Made by a program: the position numbers and the translations under genes. A stretch of 64,000 nucleotides of DNA, from positions 510,947-574,946 of the forward strand of contig CAJJDN010000047.1 in the NCBI GenBank assembly GCA_905182985.1. The letters run 5' to 3'. This document shows positions 37,380 to 49,531 of this stretch, in pieces. The notes under the pieces were generated by a model, which saw only the letters and a program-made list of their open reading frames with translations, was not told the DNA's origin and searched no databases. This stretch comes from Paramecium sonneborni (Eukaryota; Ciliophora; Oligohymenophorea; Peniculida; Parameciidae). Numbering within the stretch: the stretch's first letter is position 1; the number at the start of each line of letters is the position of its first letter.

Positions 37380-39180
37380 ATGAATCAGTTGAAATTTATT
37401 AGATCAAAGAGTACAACAAGATCAAGTCCATTAAAAAGAATCCACTAAAAGTTAAGATAAGTTTAAAAACCAGGAAAACTTAATGTTAGTGTTGGAAAAA
37501 ATAGATAATCTTCTGAAAATAAAGAACCAGTACATATATCAACTCCTAAAGAAAAAGTCTAAAAAATACTTCAATTATTATCAATACATTAAAGAAATAT
37601 TAAAAAATCCTATTTAGAAACTCCAGAAAGAACTTAATCGTTTGTTCCTCTATCGCATGAAAGAAAGTTATTCAACGAATCTATTAAACTCTAAGATTCT
37701 GCTTATGGAATCTATATGAACAATATATATCATAGATAGACATTAAATGATAAAATGATTAATCTCTAGCCTAAAATGGAAGAAAGTACAATTACAGAAA
37801 AATTAGACGCTTTCTAATTGAAATTATTGAAAATGAATTCGTCTGATCAAACTACTTTTGATTAATTATCTCCATCAGCTACATTATATGGCAATGCAGC
37901 TATTTCATAATTCAATTACAAAAAAGAAATTTTACAATAAAGCTATTAATTCAACCAAAATCATAACACAGATCTAAAATAAAAAAAAAATTAATAAATT
38001 CTTATTTAAAGTAACCCTCAAAGCAAAACTCACTCTAGAAAAAATTCTATTAAAACATAAACTAAGGAAAATGTTAATAATTTAGTTTCTAATGATTAAG
38101 TTAATAAGAAAAATGATTCAAATAGTAATTATGATGAAATAATTTTGGAAATATACCCATAATTTTTGAAATAATGTCAATAAAATGCTATCACAAAAAA
38201 AACTATAGTTGAATAAACTGAAGAGGAAGAACATTTACCCACTAAATTAAGTACTAAATCTCCATAATAATAAAAAGCTCAGCTCTATAGTGAATTATTA
38301 ACAGATAAATCCTTGGTAATAGTATCACCAAAAGTTGTCAGAGATATGGAAATGTAAACTAGTTTTACTTAACCTATGAAAAAATCTCAGGAAACTGTTG
38401 GAAAATAACAAACTATATAAACCTAATTTGATACTGTTAATGCATCTGTCTAAACAAAATTAAAAAAAAAAAACCTTGGATTATTTCAATACTAATTTTC
38501 ATATTTATCACCTTAAAATAACAACAATCGTTAAGATATTGACTTATTATCTTTAGAGGATTTCCAATCAGAAATTTTACATCGAACTTAAAGTGAATTT
38601 GATAAAGATTTTCATCATGGAGGTAAAAACATGTTGGGATAAGAAGTTAAAAGTCCAAAAATTAAAGATTTTAATTTTCATCCATAAATTATGTAAATAA
38701 AACAGTAAAATTAATAATAAAATGATAGTAGGTAAATATTTATAATAACTAATCAGATCATTTTTGTTAAGTCAAAAAAGCAATTTGTATTTATCAAAAG
38801 AGTAATTATTAGATCCATAAGATGATAATCATCCCTATTATTTATAAGCAGATCCAAAAGAAATTAATTCCAATTTCTATTTAAAATAATACTAACCAGA
38901 AAATTCATCATAATAAAATTCAAAATAAAGTAGTGTAAATTGCTCAAAAAATAAAATAGAAAAAGGTTCATCATTTTCTAGTACTTAAAATTATAAAGAT
39001 CATTTAAATATATTAATAAATTAATCGTAATAATAAGGGAATGTAAAAACAAGTTAAAATTATCCTTATTTAAATTAAAGCAATTAATAAAAAAATAAAT
39101 AAAAATACCCAATTAGAACTACTTCAGTTAGTAATAAAAAAACAAAGAAAAAATAAAGCTGTATAAGTACTAAATAATGA
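37380..39180 (+). CDS. Q/N/S-rich low-complexity protein of unknown function
   Basis: 591 residues with one 25-nt intron near 38730. The sequence is rich in Q, N, K and S, with no TM segment and no long coiled coil. It starts basic (MNQLKFIRSKSTTRSSPLKR), which is typical of disordered regulatory or cytoskeletal proteins. A few ordered-looking patches occur (HHGGKNMLGQEVKSPKIKDF). No family recognised. It is divergent from the STPGR gene, with 66 bp between the two starts. Confidence 0.65.
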
Positions 39181-39217
39181 AATATATATATATATTTATA
39201 TTAAAAGAAATAGAATT

Positions 39218-40734
39218 TCAGCATTTATGAACACTTAAGTTCTACGAGTTTAGAATTGATATAAAATCAGTTAATTAATTATCCTCTGGACAATTTAGAT
39301 CTTATAAATTTATATCTTCATCATTATCTGATTCTATGCTTGTAATACTTAATCTCTAATTTAGTCTACTTAATTTCACTTCCATAGAACTTTATTCCCT
39401 AATTTCTAAAATAGTCCTTAAACTAGGTAACAATTTTTATTTTCCAATTTATTTAAATTTTGCTTTTTCATTAACAAACCAATGATGATTACTTAATTCT
39501 GATAGATCTCTTCGTTTAAGTGGATCTGGCTATATTAAATATTGTAGTAAATCAATCTAAGATAAACTTAAGATGGATTTCTCTGCTAAAGCTGATTCTT
39601 ATCTTAATCTTAGAAAAGATATATCAAGATTTTCTATTGATTTATTAAATGATTAACAACTCCCTTTAATTAGAGGTTTATAAACACAAAGATAAAACAA
39701 AGTACAACCTATTTAATATTAATCAATTTTTTGTGGAAATTGAATATTACATTGTTACATTTCAGGAGGTACCCATTATTTCGGTAATTTCTTTATTAAT
39801 TAAACAACTCCTATTTCTTCTCTGTATGCAAAATTAATTAATACTATTTATAATTGATCTAAAGAACCATTTCTTAATAGAATTATATTTTGAGGAGTTA
39901 TTTATGCATGATACAAATTTTACTTATGCAGAAATTTTGCAAATTTAATTAATTAATACACTATTTTCGATATTTAAATAGAATTCAAAACTAAACCTTA
40001 TTCAAGTAACTTATATAAAGGATCTCCAACCCAATAGTCGTATAATATATATAAATGATATTAGTCTTCATATAGAGAACAATATTTAAGCAAACAAGGG
40101 TGTTTTAAACTCATTAAAATATTCACTTCATTCATCAATTATTCATAATGTGATGGATTTTTGTCAAAGTCTTATAATCTAAATATATTAACTGTATAAA
40201 CAGAATTATTCTTATTTTTAACACAAGCAAAAACATTAGGCACATTTGTTTTCTCTTTAATTGTATATTTTTATAAAAAATTGGACAATTTACAGAATTT
40301 CTTAGCATATTTAGTCCACTAAATGTACTTAAATTCTTTACATTCGTTAAATCTTTTAATGTTGTAAAGAACAAATAAGTATATCCAAGTTGATTACTCA
40401 ATTTTAAACCTTAAGCACTGAATTCACGATATTCAATTCTTGTCTTCTATATTGAACAAGTTGACAATATTATAAACTATTTATCCTATATAATCATATT
40501 AGGATATAATTCCATTTTTTGTAACACAAATTTTTCTTATTCTAAATTATATGTGTAAATCTCAGATTATAGAAGAAAGTCATTTTACTAAAGAGCTTTT
40601 GGTAACGGCTTCATATTTGATTGTTGCAACTCAAACTTTGAGAATGCATCTGTAAAATTTAAAAGCCATCCAAAATCATATTTAGAATCATGGTTAACAT
40701 AAGTATTATTTTGTTTTCTTTTTTATATTTGCAT
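39218..40734 (-). CDS. Protein pseudokinase
   Basis: 494 residues after one 32-nt intron. The kinase fold is clear: NVFACVKNKNNSVYTVNIFR (beta 1-3), NEVNILMSLKHPCLLKY (alpha C to beta 4), YILYDYWVGDPLYKLL (hinge), FLHKQNLYHAQITPQNIILL (catalytic loop), a VPPEM activation-loop end and WF near the C-lobe end. Key residues are replaced: the beta-3 Lys is Asn (TVNI for AVKI), HRD is HAQ with Gln in place of the catalytic Asp, and DFG is NFA. Phosphotransfer is therefore unlikely, and it is probably an allosteric or scaffolding protein. The roughly 190-residue N-terminal region has no known domain. Confidence 0.82.
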
Positions 40735-41173
40735 ATTTTAATTATATAAAAATAATTATGCATACTTGAATATGAGATTGATTCATTTTTTAAGTTTTTT
40801 TTTTAAACTTGAACACATACATTAATCCCCATTAGTATAATTGTCTGACGATTTAGGATATAATAATATCTCTAAGAAATTTAATTATCTATCTTTAATA
40901 TTTGAACAACTAACTTCTTTGGAATCATAAATTATTTTTTCTACTCATTATGTAATGTATTTTAGTGATTAATTTTTCAACATCAGTAATATAAATTGCA
41001 CAAATTTGTTGTTTCTTTATTCACTTCATCCCAACCTATTCTATTAGACATTCTGTATTTATATTCTCAAATTATTTAACTAATTCTAATGATGACAAAA
41101 ACAGCAACAATAATGACTAAAAAATAGATGTTTTTAGAGATTCAAATAAAATATGAATGATATTATCATGAAT
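40735..41173. other. Intergenic region with a weak minus-strand reading
   Basis: The minus strand shows short protein-like stretches in different frames: MSNRIGWDEVNKETTNLCN from about 41053, and a later one with SCSNIKDRQLNFLEIL near 40880. I could not join them with introns of normal size, so I do not call a gene. The rest is AT-rich. Confidence 0.4.
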
Positions 41174-41404
41174 TCATGGTTATGTATTATCTGAATTGGA
41201 TCTTTTGAAAAGATGCTGTTGCAAAGTTGATTAAACCTAAATTGGACAGTCAGAAGCTCTAAATTAAAGATAAAGAGCGTAACTATCAAATGTGACTTTT
41301 TTTAAGCTTTTTCTTGTTTTTTCTACAGAGGGAGATGAGAGGAGATGATTAAGGTGATCCCCAGTTAGACTAGAGATCTGGTTAAGTCTCATTTTTTTAG
41401 ACAT
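41174..41404 (-). CDS. Small intronless gene of unknown function (76 residues)
   Basis: ATG (41402-41404) to TGA (41174-41176), unbroken. It begins MSKKMRLNQISSLTGDHLNH, contains SSPSVEKTRKSLKKVTFDSY and ends in SNSDNTQP. Base composition is clearly richer in G and C than the flanks, which supports real coding. The SPSVEKTRKSLKK part looks like a phosphorylation or protein-binding motif. No TM segment and no known domain. A second in-frame ATG lies four codons downstream. Confidence 0.6.
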
Positions 41405-41591
41405 TTTTAATAAATAAAAAAAAAGAATGAATCGAAATCAGCTATTATTCTAAATTTATTTTATCTCATCCTAATTCTAGAAAACAAAATTTTTATAGAT
41501 TTATTATATTATTATGGCAGAAGTATAAAAATAAAATTATTTCATCACTAATTCATCTCGTAGCAAATGACAATATATTTATATTTAATAA

Positions 41592-43489
41592 TCATTAAAT
41601 TTTTTATAATAAAGTCACTTGATTTCTTCCAACACTTGATAGCAATGAGACTATTGAAGAAAATGTCATTTATTAAGTATTAAATGGATCAAGTATGCAC
41701 ATAAATTTATTTATTTCATCCTCACTTAAATTTAGATTTGTCGAATTCATCAATTATCGAAATTAAACCTTTAAGATTATATATATTTTACATCTGATAA
41801 ATATCCTTTTTTCTCTATATCTACTTATCTGAATAGCTTAAGAAACTTCTACAAATATTTCTCATGAGTGAATAGTTAAAAATCTAAGATAGAAGATACA
41901 AATTAACAATATTCTAATTTATTGCCTTATAATTTAATCTAGTTCAATTTTTATAATAAAACTTAACTATCTTCTTGATTGTACATATAAGTTACAATTT
42001 CTTAACATTCTTCAAAACTTAAGTAATTTTGTATTTTCTAATTCCAAATTTCTTTGATATCTGTCATATTTTTTAAAGGGTTTTTCTATCTCAAAAACAT
42101 GCGTAACAGTTCTGCAATTGTTTATTTTACTTAAATTTGAACAAATCTAAATTCTTCATCACATTCATTTCTTAAAATTTTACCAAAAACACATATATCA
42201 TTATCTTCCTAGCTTAATCTTTTAACACTCTAAATTATAGTACTAGCCTATTCAATTATAATATTCTAATTAAATTAATATTGATATTACCTTTAATCCA
42301 TATTTTTAGTTAAAATATGTGTACATATGTTATTCCATAGTTTCCCTTGCTTATTTTGTCTCTTAGCATTTCTAATCATATTTAGCTTTAGAATCATAAA
42401 TTTCTTAAATCTATTCTTTCAATAATTTTAATGGTATTAATTTTGCTGTGGACAATAAAGATCCCTCATTTTATTAACTACTTTGTAAAGATTTTTCCTT
42501 TATAATTGAAGTATCAATTTTTTTATTAGTGGGTTTCAAGGCCTGTTACTATTATTGAAAATTTTAATATGATTATTTTGAATCATAATTAGCTTTTCCA
42601 TGTCTAATTATCAGGTCTAAATATTTTTGATTCTCTTCTTAACACATTTATATTGTTTATTATTACTCTTATAAGTCTGATTCCAATTACTTTATCAATA
42701 ACTCTTGTTTCTCCAATTTTTCTATATATTAACTTACTGGATTCATTGAATCTTGACTTAATATGATGTTCGTTAATTCTTTAAAAATATTTGCATGATC
42801 ATCATGAACCATTTATAAGTATGAACTCACTTTCTAATCTAAATTTTAAGTATATTCAATTATCATATTAAAATTCAGTTCCTATAAAGCATATTTTGCT
42901 CTTAATAAATGAGTCTTTGCTTTAAATACAGGCAAATCCTTTGATAATCTTAAGGAGAGATCTTTCATCACATTCTTAACATGTTCATCAAATAGGTTTC
43001 TTAACCTATCATCTTTTGATATCTCTATCAATTTTTCAAATTGTATTGCATATTATTCTAAATCTTTTTGTTTAAAAGCTACAGGGTTAATTTCACGATT
43101 GTTAAGAAATCTCAATTGTGGTAAACATTCTTATATTATTTAAGCTTCTTCAGGTTTTATTGTGATCTGCAATTTCGTTAACTTAGATAATTATTATAAT
43201 TGCTTTATAACAATTTCAAAATCCAAAGGGTTTTATGATATATCCAATTCTTCTATGAATAGTATTGCTAAGTTATTGCTCAATTAAGTAAGGTTATTAC
43301 CTTATAGATTAATCTTAAAAATAGTATAAAATCTATTACATATTTTAATCTTTGAAATCTAGCAAAATTCTCAATTAAATGATTGATGCTATCAAGTTAC
43401 CTTATTATCGAATATATTTTATACCTAAACTCTAAATTAATATTAGTAGTATTTGGATTGAGACCTTGTAAAATTTATTCAACGTTCAT
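41592..43489 (-). CDS. Leucine-rich-repeat protein with coiled coil and EF-hand-like C-terminus
   Basis: 599 residues after four introns (24, 26, 25 and 23 nt). The N-terminal repeats fit LRRs: QLDSINHLIENFARFQRLKY, INLQGNNLTQLSNN and LFIEELDISQNPLDF. The middle is a long charged helix (about 100-330). The C-terminus has two EF-hand-like units, KLFRQVDIEKKGYLSDVQF and CILDPFNTQQMTFSSIVS, with incomplete calcium ligands. LRR plus EF-hand proteins occur in ciliary regulatory complexes, but I cannot place this one. Confidence 0.7.
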
Positions 43490-44275
43490 AAATAATAAAA
43501 AATAAAACAATCAATCTCTAAAATTCTAAACAAAAAATTATATTTTTTTTAGACTACATAAACTCTAATTTCTTAAACATTATGTTATGAGAGAAATTTA
43601 TTTAGTTGTTAATAAATTTACACTTCTTTTTAACATTTATTAAATAATATTGAAAATTTTAAAAGTTTGTTTTTGATAGATTTATCTTTTTTTTATACAT
43701 TTATGAAGCGAAAAATCTTTAGTTATATCAATTTAATAATCAAAATAATTTTTGATTTAGTTAAAACCTAATAAAATATTATTTTTCATGAACTAATTAA
43801 TTTATTAATACTTTTTATAAGAAATTATTACTTCTAATTGTTAAATCCTAAAATTTTAGCAATAAAATTACCCATTTATGTGAAAAAAAATTTGTTTTTT
43901 AATTGGTTTTCTTTTATGTTTTTAGAGTGAATATTTAGCTACTTTGATTAGTGAAATTTCAGTTAAAAAAACTACTTTAATTGTAAAAATAATTATTAAA
44001 ACTATATAAATGTTGATTGTTATCAATATGATTGTATTAGATTATAAAATATTAAAAGAATTTCTTTCTTTTATATTATGTTTTTTGATTATAGAAATTT
44101 GAAGTGGAATTGAAAAACAAATGAATTTTATTATCCTTTATTTTGGATTATCGACCTTCAGATAATGGTCTATTTAAATTAAATAAATTGACTAGAGGAG
44201 AAATGATAAAGTTCAGTTTCAATATTGGCAATATAAGTTGAATATAAAACTATTTGGGAGAATATTAATTATTTT
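43490..44275. other. AT-rich divergent intergenic region
   Basis: 786 bp between divergent genes, extremely AT-rich with long T and A tracts. It presumably holds both promoters. No frame reads as protein and no RNA gene is recognised. Confidence 0.6.
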
Positions 44276-45323
44276 ATGAATCCATTTTAATAGTTTATGA
44301 ATTCAGGATAACAAGAATATTTTTCATAAATGCAATAAATGCAACAACTATAATAGTTTCAATACTTTCAAGTAAAATATCATAAATAACATAGTATTTG
44401 CAACTGTTTAGCGCTCTTCAAAGTAATAGTACAAATCAATAAAATGTTCAGATTCCTTCACTGAATCCTCTTCAACAATTTTCTCTTCTTTCTTAATCAT
44501 CTCAAAGAACAATCCCTTCAGCTTAATAGACAGATATTCGTACTAAAAAAAGTTAATCTGAAAGGGTGTTACCCAAGTAAAAGAAAGAAAATGAAATTCT
44601 TAAATAATTTTCGTAAGATCAAATATTATAAGAACTAAAATAATTTTTAGAGTATTTGAGTAAAAATGAAGTTAAGGAAATGGAAGAAAATGAAAAAAAT
44701 CGATATACAGTATGAAATTAATATAATTTTAGATATTAACAAAAATAGATGATTCCTTAATAGACGCACTTATTAATCGATATCAAAAATAAAAGAAAAC
44801 AAAAGAAGAATAGATTAAGTTTATCATACGAAAGTGTTTTAAATATCTCAAATAAAAAATGAATTTAAATGAATTAACAATGAGTGCATATGAAATTGAA
44901 AAGGTCTTTTATAAAGAATATTTTATGGCTAATGACAATATAGAGGAATTAATACCTTTTAGATCAGAATCATAAAACAAAACTATGAACAATTCCTTCT
45001 TAAAAAAAATTTTCTCTTCTGATAAGTTTTATTAAGGATACCTTGAATATTTAGGTATAAAACTATATTTTATATATAGAAAACTTTGATGAAATATGGG
45101 ATTAAGAAAATAATGAAAAAATTTAAAATATGACAAAATAAGTAATGAAATTTATTGCATCTGGATAAATTGATGTATAATCTTATATAATAATAAGAAA
45201 ATATCCTCCTACAAAAGAGTACCATGGATTTCGTCTATGAAATAAAGATGTTATGAATTAGCTGTTTCGTTTAAAGCCTATCGTGAATCAGAAGAAACTA
45301 ATAAAAAAGTTAAATTAGAATGA
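44276..45323 (+). CDS. Protein with Q-rich N-terminus and helical C-terminus, unknown function
   Basis: 315 residues after four introns (23, 23, 25 and 29 nt). The last intron hides an in-frame TGA and adds the exon encoding PVSFKAYRESEETNKKV. The first 70 residues are Q/F/Y-rich. The C-terminal domain is helical: KFIIRKCFKYLKQKM, MSAYEIEKVFYKEYF, RSESQNKTMNNSFLKKIF, SDKFYQGYLEYLENFDEIW. The conserved look of this half suggests a real domain, but I cannot name it. Confidence 0.65.
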
Positions 45324-45879
45324 TAATATTTTATTTAATTTACATTCAATCATAAAACCACCTTTTATAATATTTAAAAATTTGTTATTTTTTAAAATTG
45401 TTGCTTCTAAAATTATTTTTTTCCAGCTTAATTCACAATTGAAATACTATTGAAACTATTCTAATTCAATCGAATATGATATTTATAATGAGTAATGTTT
45501 ATCTACTAACATATACTTTTAGTTTATTATAAAATCTATTTGGGAGATAAATTAATTGATCTTCTAAATAAAAAAATAAAAAGATTAGAATATATAATTG
45601 TATTTCTTATTTATTTATATTTATCATTTGATTTTGAATATTTAAACAAGGAAATAAAATATATTTGTGATAATTAATTTGAAATCATTGATGAATAAAT
45701 ATTTAGAGAACTTCTGTAATTATTTTAATTTTAAATAAACAATAATTAATCTTAATTAGAAGTTTAAAGTAGAAAGAAGGTTTGATTGAATTGAAAATCA
45801 ATTTTAATTTTTTAGATTATTCCATTTATTAATTTAATGTTATTTTTAATAAATAATCAGAAATTCATCATATAATCCA
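45324..45879. other. AT-rich intergenic region
   Basis: 556 bp between co-directional genes. No protein-like frame, RNA gene or repeat recognised. Confidence 0.6.
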
Positions 45880-46725
45880 ATGAAAATTCAAAAAAAGGCA
45901 ATAATAATATCAAGTGATGAGAGTGAAGAACCAAAATTAATATAATAAAATTAAGGGAAAAAAAGATTGGTTAGAAATGATTTTGAAAAGATAAATGAAG
46001 ATTTAAGAAGAAATGAATTGCAATAAAGAAATAGAAAAGTTATTTTTGATGATGAAGGTGAAACAATAGAAAAAGATGAAAATGTAAAAGAAAATTTTGT
46101 TGAAAAAAAGAAAAAATATAAATTAATAAAAAAATAAGAAATAATAATTTAAGCAGCTTAGTAAGAAGCTACTTCATGTCCTGTATGTTATATTGATTTA
46201 GAGATAATATAAGCAGCTATTTTATAGTGTGGACATCTATTTTGTTAAAAATGTATATAAATATAATGCGAAAAATACTAAAATAATTGTCCTTTGTGTA
46301 GAAAATAATATAAAAATGTATAATATGAAATATTGTTAGTATACAATATGTATAAGAGGAGATGATGGTGAATATTTAAGAGGTCAATTAATAAAAATAA
46401 AAAAAAAAATAAAAAAGTAAGAGTATTTAGATGAAAATGATGAAGAGTATGAAGAATAAATGAGTTAGGCTTAAAATTCTATTCATCAATCAAGTTTTGT
46501 TTAAGATAGTTAATGTAAATAACTATAAATATAAAAGATGATGCAGGAGACAGTTTTATAGTAGCAGATGATGAATGTTGTGAAGAGTGTCATGGAAATT
46601 AGGATATGGAATCAATGTTATTTTGTAAGAAATGTGGATGTGTTGTTAGACATAGTTATTGTTAAGGATCTAATAATACAAATAAAATATTATGTTACAC
46701 TTGTAGAACATATTAATAAAGATGA
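45880..46725 (+). CDS. RING-PHD protein, PHRF1-like ubiquitin ligase candidate
   Basis: 264 residues after two introns (22 and 29 nt). A C3HC4 RING finger lies at about 100-140 (CPVC...CGHLFCQKC...CPLC), and a C4HC3 PHD-like finger lies near the C-terminus (CEEC, CKKC, HSYC, CYTC). A charged N-terminus (SSDESEEPK, FDDEGETIEKDE) and an acidic linker (EYLDENDEEYEEQ) flank the RING. RING then PHD is the domain order of PHRF1, a nuclear protein; this one is far shorter. Chromatin-linked ubiquitin ligase activity is inference. TOPORS-like RING proteins are an alternative. Confidence 0.78.
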
Positions 46726-46802
46726 ATCAAATATATATATATTATTTAGATATATATGTTTATTTTAATGTTAATAATATTCTTTAAATATTTAATAATA
46801 TT

Positions 46803-47738
46803 ATGAAATTTTAAATCTTTTTAATTATTTCATAGCAATTTCTTAGTTTTGTATTTTCAGCATGTGTAGATCAAACTAGAACACCAATGATAATTGGTAA
46901 AATACCACCATGTCCATTTTATGATAATTAACCAGTTTGTTGTAGACAAGATAATATAGATTAAATGACTTCAAATTATCGTTCAATTGATGCAACATTT
47001 GGTTAAGATGGAGGAGGATGTGATATGTATTTTTAAATCCTAGTTTATTTTTAGTTGTGGAGCTAATTTGAAGAGATTTTGGTGCATTTATACTTGTGAT
47101 CCAGATCAAACAGATTTCATGGAATATACGGGTAGAGCTAATGTTACAGATCCTGGAAATAAAAATAAATTAATAGAAGTATAACTTGTATCCTTAAGAA
47201 CTAAACCAACTATAGCATGTGTAAATATATTCAACTAATTAAATTAGGAAGTTTATTCCTCATGTTCTAGAACTTCTTTTGTCAATTAAGTATCAGCTAT
47301 GTAATCACCTGGAGGATTTTTCAATTTTTTAGGAGAATAAGCCATGTATTTAAATTTATTGAATATCTAAGTTCATAAGGATAATAATTTATTACCTTTG
47401 AGTTTTAAGAACATGATTCTATGATTATGGATAATACATGGATGTGCAATCATAAATCAGAAATTACCACTGTTGATGATAATGGAATTATTCATTATTG
47501 GGATCAATATGGATATGAACTTAAATAACAATGTTAATGTAATACTTGTGAAGATAGTTGTGATGCAAATTAAATTTTGTATTAACCTACAGGAGTCTTA
47601 TATGGATTTGAGACATCTTATGTACTATATACATGGCTAATTGTTATACTATTTGCACTTGGTATTACAATCATTAGAAAATATCAAAAAAATAAAGTAG
47701 CTATCGAAAATTTAGAAATTGGACTAATTACAAGTTGA
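46803..47738 (+). CDS. NPC1 N-terminal-domain protein with a single C-terminal TM helix (copy 2)
   Basis: 284 residues after three introns (28, 27 and 26 nt). It has the same plan as the protein at 20939-21895: a signal peptide, CPFYDNQPVCC, GGGCD, FWCIYTCDPDQTDF, SSCSRTSF, SPGGFF, CQCNTCEDSC, then a TM helix (YVLYTWLIVILFALGITII) and a short basic tail. Several introns sit at matching places in both copies. The shared sterol-binding-like domain suggests related lumenal lipid binding. It is the closest relative of copy 1 in this window, although 25 kb away and on the other strand. Confidence 0.85.
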
Positions 47739-48032
47739 CTTTCATTGATTTGATATATATAATCTTTTTTTCTATAATTATAATTTATTTTTTTAAGCTA
47801 AAATTCAACAATATAATATCATTTCTAAAATATCGATTGAATCTTTGTTTTACTACTTCCATACTATTTAAATTAAGAATATATTTATTATACAGAATAT
47901 ACTAAATTTATGACTTCTTTTTCAAGCAATCATTAATTCTCTAATGAAATATTAATTTTGAGTACATTCATTAAAAAATTTATCATAAAAATAGTAGAGA
48001 TTATATCATAGTTAACATTCTATAAATTAAAA

Positions 48033-49331
48033 TCATTTCTTTTTATTTTATAAACTTGATTACAAAATATTTAATTTAATCGGATCCTATGAGTTTCTAC
48101 TTGAATTTTTTTCTAATTTCTATACTTCTTTTATTGAATTTGAATTTTTTGTTTAAAACAAAGTACTTTTTTCATTAATTGACTTTTGAAAGTTTAATTC
48201 AAACTATTCTAATGATCCATATCTTTCAGTATTATATTTTTGCACTAATTCTTATGCTTTCTTATTCATTTATATATCTTCGCTAATTTAAACTCTTTTT
48301 CTATAATTGGCTTTTACTTAAGGTAAATAGGGTTATAAAATTTAAACTTTATTTATTATTTATAAAGAGTTGTATTGTACTTTTCTTTACAATAAATACA
48401 TCTCTTATCTTTTTTTTTTATCTTCAATTTTTTTTGTTTCTTCTTCAATTTTTTTTTCTTGAATTTATTATTCAAATTCTTTCAGATCATTTTCTAATTA
48501 CTTTTTGAGTTCGTATTTTTATTATGTTTCTTTTTCTTATTTTTCTTTTTAAATTTCTTACTTAGATTTTTTATTTTATTTTTTTTTTTCAACAATTGGT
48601 TTCTTGGTTTCTTCATATTAATTTTAATCTTCTTTGTAATTTTCAGTTGACTTTGATTAATTTTCTTCTTCATAATAAATTTATGTAGTATTTTCTTTTT
48701 AAGATGTGTTATCTTCTATTTAAGATGTATTATCTTCTTTTTAAGATGTAACTTCTTCATTAAATTAATTTTAATCTTATTGATTTTTTATTTCTGAGTC
48801 TTATTAATGTAATTATGATTAATTATCCAATTATAATTAAGAGTCTGTCTCTTATTATTGTTAACTTTTATTACTTTCATCAAAAGATTTATTATGATTA
48901 ATTTCATTTTATACCTGATTCTAATCCTAATCCTATTCTTTAAGAGGAGTTAAATTTTCAACTTATTCATCTTTTAATAATTGATTTTCTTCTTCAAGTT
49001 TATTTTATTATTCCTCTTTTTTTTCATTTTTGTTTTAATAAATATTTTGAATATCATCATCATCATCATCATCATCAAAACATCCATTGTTTTTTTTTTA
49101 ATTTTTATTATCATTCTATTTAACTAAATCTTCTTCATCTTCTTAACTAAATTATTCATATTCTTCTTCTTTCATTAAATTTTTTTGATTTTCTTATTGT
49201 TAATCTTATTTATTCTATTCATTTTCTAAATTTTTTTTCTATTCATCTTATTAAGCCTCATTTTATTGATTATCTAACAATCCATCATCATCTTAAATAT
49301 CATCAAAGTTAATTTCTGACTCATTGTCCAT
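48033..49331 (-). CDS. Highly charged, Q/E/D/K-rich coiled-coil protein
   Basis: 432 residues, intronless. The N-terminal half is acidic and Q/N-rich, with a run of seven Asp encoded by (GAT)n at about 49053-49076 and a short repeat (48701-48755). The C-terminal half is basic and helical (KEIEEETKKIEDKKKRQ-type sequence) and reads as a coiled coil. The frame crosses several long A tracts (up to 11) that must be counted correctly to keep it open. No family recognised; a disordered scaffold is likely. Confidence 0.65.
48701..48755 (-). repeat. 21-bp tandem repeat in a coding region (about 2.5 copies)
   Basis: Two full 21-bp units and a partial third encode EDNTSQ(K/I) heptads in the charged coiled-coil gene. 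The units differ by a few bases. This is a simple in-frame expansion of a low-complexity region. Confidence 0.65.
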
Positions 49332-49531
49332 ATCGTAATTTAATTTAAATAAATTAAAACTTAGAATTTCAATATTGTTTTTTTAACAAAAGTATTAATT
49401 TTCTATTAAGAAAACTGATATTTTATTAAGTCTATTTAAAATTATTCAGATTAGAAAAGATCTAAAACCAAAATTCAAAAATTTCTAAAAAAAAAATTAT
49501 AAATTTTTTAGTAAAATAAATTAATAAAAAC

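Noticed and set aside
40780..41060. Possible minus-strand gene beginning MSNRIGWDEVNKE
   Set aside because: The segments are in different frames and no intron of normal size joins them; noted only in the gap entry.
41300..41410. Possible small RNA gene suggested by GC-richer DNA ending in a T run
   Set aside because: The minus strand has a clean 77-codon frame over exactly this stretch, and no fold or box motif convinced me.
49053..49076. (CAT)n run as a possible microsatellite or regulatory repeat
   Set aside because: It lies inside a coding frame and encodes a short Asp run; ordinary low-complexity coding sequence.
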